From Pseudocoprococcus catus (GTDB lineage Bacteria; Bacillota; Clostridia; Lachnospirales; Lachnospiraceae), in the NCBI RefSeq assembly GCF_019734885.1, contig NZ_JAAXCM010000023.1, forward strand, positions 62,001 through 126,000: a DNA stretch of 64,000 nt, in the 5' to 3' direction. The notes beneath the pieces are model-generated. The model saw only the letters and a list, made by a program, of their open reading frames with translations, had not been told where the DNA came from and did not search any database. This document shows positions 55,739 through 63,092 of this stretch, in pieces. A program made the position numbers and the translations under genes. The first letter of the stretch is position 1, and each line of letters opens with the position of its first letter.

Positions 55739-56287
55739 CTAAATCCGCATTGTTTCCAAATCATACTGAAAATCAGAACCAATGCATTTCACAATTCTTT
55801 TTAAAATTTCATATAAGTTCAGGCTGTTCTCTTGTGCCGGTCTTTTGCCTCTTATGTAATTTGGCCAGAAACAATATTCATAAAACCGTTTCACCTGCAT
55901 ACGCGGTGAAATATAAAGCCCCTGAAACTCATCTTGCTGTACCTTTTCATTTCCTTCTTTTGAAAGCAGTTTTAAATGCAGTGCCTCGCTGTTACCTTTC
56001 TTGTCCATCTGAAGCCAGACAGTATGATCTGCCAGACGGATACTGCTGTGCAGCATATAAACATCTTCTCCACTTCGGCACCAGATAATCTCTCCGCAAA
56101 GCCCATTTTCAAATTGTGACGTAATACACACTCCATTTTCCGGAATATCTGCAAAGCAAATCTCATCATCAACTATTGGCATGGTTCTTCTCGCTTTTTT
56201 AGAATCGCCTACATCGTTTCGACACGCTTCAAACATTTGTTTTGTATTCTCATAATTTTTATTCTGTTCATCTTGATAGTTTCTCAT
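55739..56287 (-). CDS. unrecognised 182-residue element protein
   Basis: N-terminal 40 residues are charged and disordered; then comes a beta-rich part (VCITSQFENGLCGEIIWC) and a helical C-terminus (FYEYCFWPNYIRGKRPAQE). CAGGAGG precedes the ATG. It lies in the operon behind leader E, upstream of the ssb gene. No family is recognised. Confidence 0.6.
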   Translation of the reverse strand: MRNYQDEQNKNYENTKQMFEACRNDVGDSKKARRTMPIVDDEICFADIPENGVCITSQFENGLCGEIIWCRSGEDVYMLHSSIRLADHTVWLQMDKKGNSEALHLKLLSKEGNEKVQQDEFQGLYISPRMQVKRFYEYCFWPNYIRGKRPAQENSLNLYEILKRIVKCIGSDFQYDLETMRI

Positions 56288-56333
56288 CCTGATTCCTCCT
56301 GTTCTCTGATAACATCTCTACTATGCAGCCTTT

Positions 56334-57089
56334 TTATGTTTCTTCAAATTTTATTTTATATCTCTGGTAACCTTCGGGATCACAATCCTTTAATTTTTCC
56401 GGATAAAAACGTATTTTCTCATAAGTACAGTATCCACTCCTATTTCTTTGTCCTGTCAGTTCCCCTAATCCATTTTCTATAATCCATGACAATATTTTTC
56501 TTCCATGATGGTTTGTATCAACATAAGAACAATCTTTTTCACACACCTCATTCAAATCAACTGTCAAAGCAGCCCATGATGACGGATACCTGTGTTTCCA
56601 GTTCACCATCTCAATCGCCAGATTTCCAGTAATTGAATACTTATCCACCTTTAACTGTATTGGAAATTTCTCTCCGAAAGCCTCATACATAACTGTTTTT
56701 GGTTTCTGCTGCTTTCTGAAGTTCTCGTATTCTTCATCACTGCACCCTAGCCAGAAAAAATAGTTCCAATCCGGTATCGGCGGACGATATCCTTCTAATT
56801 GTTCTACCTTGATCTGTTTTAATGGAAGTAGCATTTTTCGCCCTTCCTTCACAGCTAAAATCAGCGGTTTTAACTTTTCTTCCAGATAAATTCTATCAGG
56901 ACAGATATCGATCCATTTTCCTTTTATCGTCGTTAAAAACCGTTTTCCGTCCAGTGTCCTGATTTCAGAACGTTCTGCAAATAAACTGTTCTTCAGGAAA
57001 CTGATAATGTTATTTTCCGTAGCCTGAAAAATAATTGCCTCTCTGCTGCACATCTCACTGTGGATTCCTTTTAAATACTCTTGGTTCAT
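56334..57089 (-). CDS. DUF4313-like protein
   Basis: A 251-residue protein. The C-terminal half (ITGNLAIEMVNWKHRYPSSW, LTVDLNEVCEKDCSYVDTN, ILSWIIENGLGELTGQRNRS, GYCTYEKIRFYPEKL) fits the DUF4313 family of plasmid and integrative-element proteins, function unknown. It is the first gene behind leader E; TAGGAGG precedes the ATG. Just after its TAA, another frame reads KKHKKAA-stop, so the extreme C-terminus may have been shifted. Confidence 0.65.
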   Translation of the reverse strand: MNQEYLKGIHSEMCSREAIIFQATENNIISFLKNSLFAERSEIRTLDGKRFLTTIKGKWIDICPDRIYLEEKLKPLILAVKEGRKMLLPLKQIKVEQLEGYRPPIPDWNYFFWLGCSDEEYENFRKQQKPKTVMYEAFGEKFPIQLKVDKYSITGNLAIEMVNWKHRYPSSWAALTVDLNEVCEKDCSYVDTNHHGRKILSWIIENGLGELTGQRNRSGYCTYEKIRFYPEKLKDCDPEGYQRYKIKFEET

Positions 57090-57153
57090 GATTTTCCTCC
57101 TATTCTTCTTTCTTTTGTGGCGTAATACTATCCTCCTTTTTATTTAATTGAAA

Positions 57154-57363
57154 TAAAAAAAGGCACCTAGAATATCTTCATTCTAAATGCCTGATAACTC
57201 TTTATTTCTTGCCGAAACAGCCACCTGTTTCAAAACTTGCTTCCGATTCTGTATCGGAAAAAAATTTTGTACTCATCTTTCACTTACATGAGTATAAATG
57301 TTAATTCATTTTCACTTTACCACAATATATAGCATGTGTCAATATTTGCGTACTATATTTAGA
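57154..57363 (-). promoter_or_regulatory. leader E: operator, promoter, three hairpins, terminator upstream of the ssb-helicase operon
   Basis: TTGACA (57342-57337), 17 bp, TAAAGT (57319-57314) with TGTGG before the -10. Half-site ACAATATATAG at 57322-57332 and a weaker partner CTATATTT from 57353 keep the 31-bp offset. Hairpins ACTCAT-ATGAGT (57271-57293), CCGAT-ATCGG (57243-57257) and GAAACAG-CTGTTTC (57214-57231) precede a terminator ending GGTGCCTTTTTTT (57154-57192). No gene lies between 57090 and 57407. Confidence 0.7.
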
Positions 57364-57407
57364 TATATGAATTTTAATAAAAGAAATCTCATGGGGCATG
57401 ATCATTC

Positions 57408-58388
57408 TTACTCTGTTACTGCCTGTGAAAAAATTTCCCAACGTCCTCTTACATTTTCGCCTTTATCTGTACTTCTTCCGCAATATTCCAGGTATTTTTC
57501 CTGTTTATCATAATTATCAAAAAACTCTTTCACCCATAACAGATACGCATCTTCTTTTGCTTCGTCTCCGTACACCATATCCATTGCTGCAACTACCATT
57601 GGAATGGACAGCTTTTTCATCTTATCAATTTTATCTGTAACCTTTTCGTCTAACTTATCAAGTACGTCTAATGCATGTCCAATGAGATGTATGCTTTCCT
57701 TTGAATCGCTATTCAATACTTCAACATATTTTTCAATATTTTTCTGATCAAAAGCAGTATATTCATATCCGGAAATAAGCATCAAAATCTGGCAGGCCAC
57801 TTTGCGCATATTATCTGACTTAATATCACCTTTTGTAATTCCTGTCTTTGCCCAAAATGGATGCTCCATAATTTTATAAAGTTCTGTACTCACATCAATA
57901 TTTAAAAGACCTGTCAGGATCTGGGCTCCATTTAAACGCTTTCCACTGTTCAGACGCACAAACATATCTCTTACTTCTTTTTCCGTACAATCCCACATTT
58001 CAAAAATCAGAACTTCTGAATTCAACAGTTTATCTTGTACAACTTCATCTAATTGAGAAAATCTTTTCCCTGCAATTTCATATGTTTCTCCATCAACTAT
58101 AACCGGATCAAGTTTTTTAGAAAGTGGGAATTTATCCCCTTTATATTTCTGCAATGTAGTAATTCTCTGCTTGCCCTCTATCACATAGTTTTTGTTGTCT
58201 TTCTTCCAAACATATACCAAATTAATAGAATATCCTCTTAGCAGAGAATCCACTTCCAATGATTCCATATATCTGGTCCATTGTCCTTCTTTTCGCTGAA
58301 AGGGATGTGAAAAATCAAGTTTTCCCTTTCCGGACTCTCTCAATAACGATGAAACAATTTTAGGCTTACACGTAGATTCCATTTTCAA
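57408..58388 (-). CDS. DUF262-family protein (GmrSD N-terminal / ParB-like fold)
   Basis: A 326-residue protein: FQRKEGQWTRYMESLEVDSLL, then VIEGKQRITTLQKYKG (71-75 is the DGxQR-like nucleotide motif with Glu for Asp) and FVRLNSGKRLNGAQIL. DUF262 domains bind and hydrolyse nucleotides and occur in GmrSD-type restriction. Only the DUF262 part is present; the DUF1524 HNH partner is missing, so restriction is not certain. Start is TTG 58388 or ATG 58382. It has its own promoter. Confidence 0.8.
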   Translation of the reverse strand: MKMESTCKPKIVSSLLRESGKGKLDFSHPFQRKEGQWTRYMESLEVDSLLRGYSINLVYVWKKDNKNYVIEGKQRITTLQKYKGDKFPLSKKLDPVIVDGETYEIAGKRFSQLDEVVQDKLLNSEVLIFEMWDCTEKEVRDMFVRLNSGKRLNGAQILTGLLNIDVSTELYKIMEHPFWAKTGITKGDIKSDNMRKVACQILMLISGYEYTAFDQKNIEKYVEVLNSDSKESIHLIGHALDVLDKLDEKVTDKIDKMKKLSIPMVVAAMDMVYGDEAKEDAYLLWVKEFFDNYDKQEKYLEYCGRSTDKGENVRGRWEIFSQAVTE

Positions 58389-58412
58389 ACACCACTCCTT
58401 TATTTTTTTATT

Positions 58413-58441
58413 ATTCTATCACGATATACAGTGCATTGCAA
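58413..58441 (-). promoter_or_regulatory. promoter of the DUF262 gene with one element half-site
   Basis: TTGCAA (58441-58436), 17 bp, TAGAAT (58418-58413). The spacer holds ACGATATACAG at 58421-58431, matching 9 of 11 bases of the half-site seen in leaders B and E and at the same distance from the -10. Confidence 0.6.
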
Positions 58442-58487
58442 ACATACGGAACCATTTGAACAATTATTTCTATAAAAATCGGAATAT

Positions 58488-59477
58488 TTACCTATTTTCT
58501 ATCCACTGTATCGTTTTTTGGACAATAGCCGATCTTTGTTCAAAATGTAAATAATGAGATCCTTCTAGTAAAATCACTTCTCCATTTTCTTTATCTGCTA
58601 TAATATCCCTATGTAGCTGTTCCCACTGCGGCATAGTTCTGCAATTCTCTTTTGAAACAAACTGCAATATTGGTATTTCTTTTGGAATCTTCATATTTTC
58701 TACTGCTTCCATACTCTTTTCAAGATTTTTCATTTCTGCCATAACTGTTGAGTTATAACCTTTATCTAATGTTAACATACTGAAAACTTCCCATTCCTTC
58801 TCTGAATATGGATACTGAAAATCTGCATACACAACTTTCTTTGGATCATTCATGGAAAGCAGCCTTGTAATTCCGCTTATATTGGCTATCTTCTGAGTAT
58901 ATGCAGATATTTGATTGAGTAACTGCACACTGATTGGGAAAGGATTGTTTTCTTTACTTGTCATTTTGGGAACGGATGGATCAATTCCTATGATTCCTTT
59001 GATTTCGTCCGGGTATATCTGGCTCCAATATAAAGTATATAACCCAGATATGGAATGCCCCATAAGATAATATTCCTCTTCGCCTAAGTTCTTTACGCAT
59101 TCATGAAGTTCTTCTACAATATTCTCAATCGTCCGCTTACGCTTTGTGCTATCGGATAATCCATATCCAAACGGCTCAATCGTAATCACTTCATATTTTT
59201 TAGATAACTCACTTGCTAATGGTCTAAATTCTAAAATAGGAGACGGTTCTCCTAAACCTGGCAACAATATGATTGGTGGTCCATCATGATTTTCTCCCAC
59301 AATCTCTACAACCATATTTTTACCATTTACTTGTACACTGTCACCATATGCATTCTGCATTTTTCGTTCATCTACTTTCTTACAAATTGCATTCCATACA
59401 ACTCCCAGTAAAAAAATCAAAATTATAACGAATAAAATCCATTTTATGATCATCCATATTTTTTTCTTTATTCTCAT
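58488..59477 (-). CDS. membrane-anchored alpha/beta hydrolase
   Basis: A 329-residue protein with one N-terminal membrane helix (about 8-28). The hydrolase fold shows IILLPGLGEPSP (oxyanion region), EPFGYGLSD, nucleophile elbow GHSISG (S142) and a likely catalytic His in EGSHYLHF near the C-terminus. It would act at the outer membrane face on an ester or peptide-like substrate. Its ATG follows the stop of the secreted-protein gene directly (TAAATG), so it is in the sigma/anti-sigma operon. Confidence 0.8.
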   Translation of the reverse strand: MRIKKKIWMIIKWILFVIILIFLLGVVWNAICKKVDERKMQNAYGDSVQVNGKNMVVEIVGENHDGPPIILLPGLGEPSPILEFRPLASELSKKYEVITIEPFGYGLSDSTKRKRTIENIVEELHECVKNLGEEEYYLMGHSISGLYTLYWSQIYPDEIKGIIGIDPSVPKMTSKENNPFPISVQLLNQISAYTQKIANISGITRLLSMNDPKKVVYADFQYPYSEKEWEVFSMLTLDKGYNSTVMAEMKNLEKSMEAVENMKIPKEIPILQFVSKENCRTMPQWEQLHRDIIADKENGEVILLEGSHYLHFEQRSAIVQKTIQWIENR

Positions 59478-59894
59478 TTAAAAATTTAAGCTCCCTCCTG
59501 TAATGGTAATTGTACCAGAAGATTTATTGGTTATATAAAATTTGTAATATCCCGTGCTTCCAATTGTGAAAGTAGTGCTATGGCTTTTTCCAGATCCACT
59601 ATACTTCTTTGTCCTGACACCATTTGAATTTTTATATCCCATTTCAACATTTCCTGATGTTTTCAGACTAATGGAAAAACTTATCTTAGCCCCACCCGGA
59701 ACATAAAATGCCATTCCATCGTTATCAATAATATTGATGGTTTCTCCTGCACTCAATGTTGTACTTGAAATCCCCATTCTTTCATTTTGCTGATACGTAT
59801 TGTTTGATTGCGATTCCGCCGCCTGTGCAGAAATACTACTTGTTGTCATACCCAAAAGAGCCAACATCACTACCACTTTTTTTATTTTCTTCAT
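59478..59894 (-). CDS. small secreted protein
   Basis: A 138-residue protein with a clear signal peptide (MKKIKKVVVMLALLG, cleavage near AQAAES) and a beta-strand-rich, Ser/Thr/Gly-rich mature part (FYVPGGAKISFSISLKTSGN; GYYKFYITNKSSGTITITGG). ATG 59894 is preferred over GTG 59903 because AAGGAG is too close to the latter. It overlaps the anti-sigma gene by 59 bp. It may be a surface or protective protein under sigma control. Confidence 0.7.
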   Translation of the reverse strand: MKKIKKVVVMLALLGMTTSSISAQAAESQSNNTYQQNERMGISSTTLSAGETINIIDNDGMAFYVPGGAKISFSISLKTSGNVEMGYKNSNGVRTKKYSGSGKSHSTTFTIGSTGYYKFYITNKSSGTITITGGSLNF

Positions 59895-60603
59895 TTTCTC
59901 CACTCTCCTTTGCTATTTGATAATTAAGAATAATTCGATCACTAGATATATTTTTAAAATACGGAAAATATTCTTTTTGATCTCCTCCTTCCACCCAAAC
60001 TTCATACTGTTCTACCGCAACGGTGTCCAATTTAAACGGCTTTCCGTTTTCAATATATCCTATTTCAAATGTATGGCTAGGTTGTTTCTCCATATTTTCC
60101 TGACTAACACTTATTTTAGCTTTTTCATCCTCCTCCAAAAAAATCCCCTTACCGTGATCCTGTAAAATCAGCATTGTACCATTTTCTACATATATTTGCT
60201 GATTATTTCCATAAAAATCAGTCTGTATTTCTAAAATATGTTTCGCAATAGGAATATCATTTTGATATAGATAAGCTTTATCAAGCAATTCTGTTTGAAT
60301 ATCAACTACTATCTTCCCTTCTTCTGTATCTGATTCATAAAGTGTATGTTCCTTTTCCAAGTTTTCTGCTTTTTCAACTTTCCCACCTGGAGCCAAAAGG
60401 GTTTTTGCCAGAACAATGCTGCCTGTTACCAAACAGATTGTACCAACTGCTGCCACTGGTTTTAAAAAATATGAATGTTTTTTTTGACGAATGATCTTTT
60501 TATATACCATATCCTGAATATCTTTAAGATTATCTATGTCCGCTTTTTCCTTTGTTAAAATTTCAACTGAATTATCCAGCATCTCACTAATCTTTATTTT
60601 CAT
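59836..60603 (-). CDS. anti-sigma factor-like membrane protein
   Basis: A 255-residue protein: cytoplasmic helical N-terminus (about 1-45), one membrane helix (46-68, LKPVAAVGTICLVTGSIVLA) and an extracytoplasmic C-terminal domain. That topology and the 17-bp overlap with an ECF sigma gene mark it as the cognate anti-sigma factor, although no zinc HxxxCxxC motif is present. ATG 60603 is chosen over the upstream start. The outer domain would sense envelope stress or a peptide. Confidence 0.7.
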   Translation of the reverse strand: MKIKISEMLDNSVEILTKEKADIDNLKDIQDMVYKKIIRQKKHSYFLKPVAAVGTICLVTGSIVLAKTLLAPGGKVEKAENLEKEHTLYESDTEEGKIVVDIQTELLDKAYLYQNDIPIAKHILEIQTDFYGNNQQIYVENGTMLILQDHGKGIFLEEDEKAKISVSQENMEKQPSHTFEIGYIENGKPFKLDTVAVEQYEVWVEGGDQKEYFPYFKNISSDRIILNYQIAKESGENEENKKSGSDVGSFGYDNK

Positions 60604-61153
60604 AAACAGTATATCCCTCCTCACGCAAAGCATTACGTAAAGTTTTCCTGCCTCTTCGAAGTCTTGTCTTTATGGTCTGCGGATTCATATTAAGTTGTAC
60701 TGCGATTTCTTCTATTTTAAAATATCTGTAATAATATAAAAGAAAGATTTCCCGATCCATCGGCTTCAATTGCTGAAGAAGTTTCTGAATGATCCTCTGC
60801 TGCTCCTTTTGCTCCATGAGTCTTTCTGCCTGGTTATCAATTAGAAGCACATCATCATAAAGTTCCAGATTCCAACTTTTAATTGCACGTATCTTATCTT
60901 TTGCCTTATTCCTTGCAATCATACCTATATAGGCCTTAATACTGGTGTATTTTTCATAATCAATTCTTTCAGCAGTATTCCATAAAGAAATAAACACATC
61001 TGATACTACTTCTTCCACATCTTCTTTCGTACCTTTTCCGGCAAGTATTTCTTTTGAAATCGTAGTAACATATGCACCATATTTCTTCATAATCTCTTCT
61101 AAAGCCTTTTCGTTTTTTCTCTGTAGTTGTTTTAATAACGTTCTTTCCTTCAT
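60587..61153 (-). CDS. ECF-type RNA polymerase sigma factor
   Basis: A 188-residue sigma-70-like protein: region 2 (EEVVSDVFISLWNTAERIDY, SIKAYIGMIARNKAKDKIRA) and region 4 (LKPMDREIFLLYYYRYFKIE, LNMNPQTIKTRLRRGRKTLR). ATG 61153 with AGGA upstream is preferred; the longer TTG start would extend across the promoter. An ECF-type promoter directly upstream suggests autoregulation. It heads the operon with the anti-sigma, secreted protein and hydrolase genes. Confidence 0.88.
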   Translation of the reverse strand: MKERTLLKQLQRKNEKALEEIMKKYGAYVTTISKEILAGKGTKEDVEEVVSDVFISLWNTAERIDYEKYTSIKAYIGMIARNKAKDKIRAIKSWNLELYDDVLLIDNQAERLMEQKEQQRIIQKLLQQLKPMDREIFLLYYYRYFKIEEIAVQLNMNPQTIKTRLRRGRKTLRNALREEGYTVYENKD

Positions 61154-61183
61154 TCGTAAGAATCCTGATTTTGTTTTTGTATC

Positions 61184-61212
61184 AATACGTAAGTTGTACA
61201 ATTCAGGTTTCA
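61184..61212 (-). promoter_or_regulatory. ECF-type autoregulatory promoter
   Basis: On the minus strand TGAAAC (61212-61207), 17 bp, CGTATT (61189-61184), about 30 nt before the sigma ATG. This matches the GAAAC...CGTA form of SigW-like ECF promoters. Confidence 0.65.
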
Positions 61213-61307
61213 AAAAAAGAGGATTTATTATATTTTTTTATTGTTTTTTCAAAAATTATTTCTTTTCTCAATCTTCTCTTTCCGTTTATCTAAACAACTC
61301 TTTTTGA

Positions 61308-61342
61308 GTAAAAAAATAAGAAGACTTGACAGCCTCCTTATT
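61308..61342 (-). terminator. intrinsic terminator after the peptide genes
   Basis: AATAAGGAG pairs with CTTCTTATT on the minus strand and is followed by five more T residues. A second longer stem at 61385-61427 (GGT-CTATTCT with AGAATAG-ACC arms) lies closer to the peptide stop. Together they separate the peptide operon from the sigma operon. Confidence 0.75.
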
Positions 61343-61455
61343 TTCTATTATTCTGTTTCTAGTGAATTTAATCATTCATATTTAGGTTCTATTCTGTATA
61401 CTTCCATTAAATACATAGAATAGGACCTTTTTGACAGTAGTATGTAAAGACATCT

Positions 61456-61647
61456 CTACGCTGTTCGTGCCAGATTAGCATTTGCATTGCGGGTTACTGC
61501 TCCATTATTGCCACAATACCCAACACAATATGCTGGTCCTGCATTATGAGAATTTGCCACTGCCACAGAGCCACTGCAGATACATCCTGCTTTGTTTCCT
61601 TCAAAATTAGTTCCTGTTTTCATTGTTTTTGATGTTACTAATTTCAT
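61456..61647 (-). CDS. ruminococcin C-like sactipeptide precursor 2
   Basis: A 63-residue precursor. The leader ends NFEGNK and the core begins AGCICSGSVAVANSHNAG, then PAYCVGYCGNNGAVTRNAN, nearly the same as ruminococcin C1 of Ruminococcus gnavus as I recall it. Core cysteines are at positions 3, 5, 22 and 26. Known RumC1 thioethers join C3-N16, C5-A12, C22-K42 and C26-R34; here N16, A12 and R34 are kept but position 42 is Arg. Lys19 before the core fits the trypsin cleavage known for RumC1. It is the second of two tandem copies. Confidence 0.92.
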   Translation of the reverse strand: MKLVTSKTMKTGTNFEGNKAGCICSGSVAVANSHNAGPAYCVGYCGNNGAVTRNANANLARTA

Positions 61648-61660
61648 AATCTATTCCTCC

Positions 61661-61852
61661 TTAAGATTTTCTTGCAATATTATAATTTGCATTTCTGGTT
61701 ACTTCACCATTGTTTCCACAATACCCAACACAATATGCTGGTCCTGCATTATGAGAGTTTGCAACTGCTACAGTTCCGCTGCAAACACAGCCTGCTTTAC
61801 TTCCTTCAAAGTTGAAGCCTGTTGCAATTCTTTTAGACTGTACTAATCTCAT
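61661..61852 (-). CDS. ruminococcin C-like sactipeptide precursor 1
   Basis: A 63-residue precursor, leader ending NFEGSK, core AGCVCSGTVAVANSHNAG, then PAYCVGYCGNNGEVTRNAN and a C-terminus NIARKS. Same four cysteines and same Arg at core position 42 as its neighbour; the first core residue is Ala instead of the Trp of RumC1. GAAAGGAGG precedes the ATG. A radical SAM enzyme would form the thioether bridges; none is in the window, so it probably lies beyond the right edge. Antibacterial against other Firmicutes by analogy. Confidence 0.92.
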   Translation of the reverse strand: MRLVQSKRIATGFNFEGSKAGCVCSGTVAVANSHNAGPAYCVGYCGNNGEVTRNANYNIARKS

Positions 61853-61882
61853 GTTTTGTTCCTCCTTTCTATGCTACTATTT

Positions 61883-61913
61883 ATTTTAAATCTTAAAAAA
61901 AATGATTTAAAAT
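61883..61913 (-). promoter_or_regulatory. leader hairpin of the peptide genes
   Basis: ATTTTAAATC and GATTTAAAAT form a perfect 10-bp inverted repeat in the leader. Upstream, a TATACT -10 lacks a good -35 at 17 bp, which suggests an activator-dependent promoter or transcription mainly from the exporter side. Confidence 0.5.
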
Positions 61914-61995
61914 ACTTATTTCTTTCTACAATGTATAGTATATAAATTTTTCGTATGGTTTTTCCGTCTTTTCTGTGTATTTTTTGTGTAGATAC

Positions 61996-63090
61996 CTATT
62001 TCATTAGAATTTTTATCGAATTCTCCTTGGCAAACAATTTCTTAATCTCACAAATATCTTTTTGAATGTTTCTTTCTTCTTTTACAATCATATCCCCAAA
62101 AGTAAAAGCATTTATAAAATATTCTCTTAGAGAATTACAATTGTAACCTATCGGTTCTTCCTTCAAAAATTCCCAATATCTCTTTTCTATCTCCGTTACT
62201 GCTAAATTTTCTATTTCTCTACAAATATCTTTCCATTCTAATATATCTTCTATCGTTATTTTAATAAATTCTTGCTTAGCAGATAAAAATATCTTTTCCA
62301 CATCAACCTTACCCATATTCGCTTTTAAAAATTCTTGTATTACATAAAGTAAATCTTCATTTATCGACTCACTGTCCGAATTTCTTTCCCTATATAAATA
62401 GTATGATGTACCATTATCCTGTCGATTTTTGATAGCATAGCCATCTGTTTCTGTATAAGGCAAAATATTTTCTTCAATCTTTCCGTGCTCTCCCTTAAGA
62501 TTTGCAATCCACTCGTCTCCGATGGTCTCCAACGTTTGCGTTGATGTAATCCAAATAATACACATATTTTCTAGAAAATAGAATTTTTTGAAAAATGCTT
62601 TGATTTCATTTTCTGATATAGAACAAATAGTCTTTTGATTTCCTATGGATAAATGACTTTCATAATCGGTTCCATTTAATAATATACGGAAATCTGAATT
62701 TCTATTTTTCACTTCATACGCTTTATATTCATCCAGAATATCTGCTCGTACCTCCTCAATATCTTTCATTTCTAAATACTTCCCTTTTAAAATATTCTGT
62801 ATAATGTCTATTACGCACTCTAATGCTGTATCCTTTACATCAAAATAATAGGTTGTTGAATAAAAATCTGTATAGGCTGAACAAAGATATCTCTCCTCAT
62901 TTTTATCAAAAAAATTCATTTGCATATGTTCTAAGAAATGTGCAATTCCTGCATTTTTTGCATTTTCTGAAGAAGAACCCACATTTATTGTTAATGCTAT
63001 ATAATTCATTCCTTGAAGATTTTCCAGTGGACACACGCATTTCGTTATTTGATTTTTACATTTTGAAAAAAAACTATTCTCTTGTGGCAT
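61996..63090 (-). CDS. M16-family zinc peptidase
   Basis: A 364-residue protein with the inverted zinc motif HFLEH (H51, E54, H55) followed by an acidic helix (IEEVRADILDEYKAYE, about 111-126) that should hold the third ligand. It is about one M16 domain pair long. M16-type peptidases occur in several peptide-bacteriocin clusters and may remove the leader or degrade peptides. It starts 2 bp after the exporter stop, so both are one operon with the RumC-like genes 143 bp downstream. Confidence 0.8.
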   Translation of the reverse strand: MPQENSFFSKCKNQITKCVCPLENLQGMNYIALTINVGSSSENAKNAGIAHFLEHMQMNFFDKNEERYLCSAYTDFYSTTYYFDVKDTALECVIDIIQNILKGKYLEMKDIEEVRADILDEYKAYEVKNRNSDFRILLNGTDYESHLSIGNQKTICSISENEIKAFFKKFYFLENMCIIWITSTQTLETIGDEWIANLKGEHGKIEENILPYTETDGYAIKNRQDNGTSYYLYRERNSDSESINEDLLYVIQEFLKANMGKVDVEKIFLSAKQEFIKITIEDILEWKDICREIENLAVTEIEKRYWEFLKEEPIGYNCNSLREYFINAFTFGDMIVKEERNIQKDICEIKKLFAKENSIKILMK

Positions 63091-63092
63091 AA

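Larger units (their letters stand above)
15845..58440 (-). mobile_element. putative large integrative element, right end unresolved
   Basis: The block starts with integrase genes next to the uvrB promoter, is clearly more AT-rich than the left flank, is transcribed almost wholly leftward, and carries replication, methylation and PcfJ/PcfK-like genes typical of mobile elements of Clostridia. The left attachment site must lie between the LexA-box promoter and the integrase terminator (about 15,840-15,885). No direct repeat could be confirmed at a right end, and the bacteriocin block beyond 58,440 may belong to the same element. No conjugation genes are seen. Confidence 0.6.

Noticed and set aside
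18809-57192. Recurring AAAAAAGACAC...-type strings that look like dispersed repeats or a sparse CRISPR
   Set aside because: Read on the minus strand each is the T-run side of a hairpin with different stem and loop; they are terminators, irregularly spaced and without spacers.
57408-58388. Complete GmrSD-type restriction system
   Set aside because: Only the DUF262 part is present; there is no DUF1524/HNH domain in this or a neighbouring gene.
15845-58440. Calling the block an integrative and conjugative element
   Set aside because: PcfJ/PcfK-like genes hint at it, but no relaxase, coupling ATPase or VirB4-like gene was found in the window.
58488-61153. Assigning the sigma/anti-sigma/secreted protein/hydrolase operon as RumC immunity or regulation
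   Set aside because: Neighbourhood is the only support; a terminator and a separate ECF-type promoter divide it from the peptide genes.
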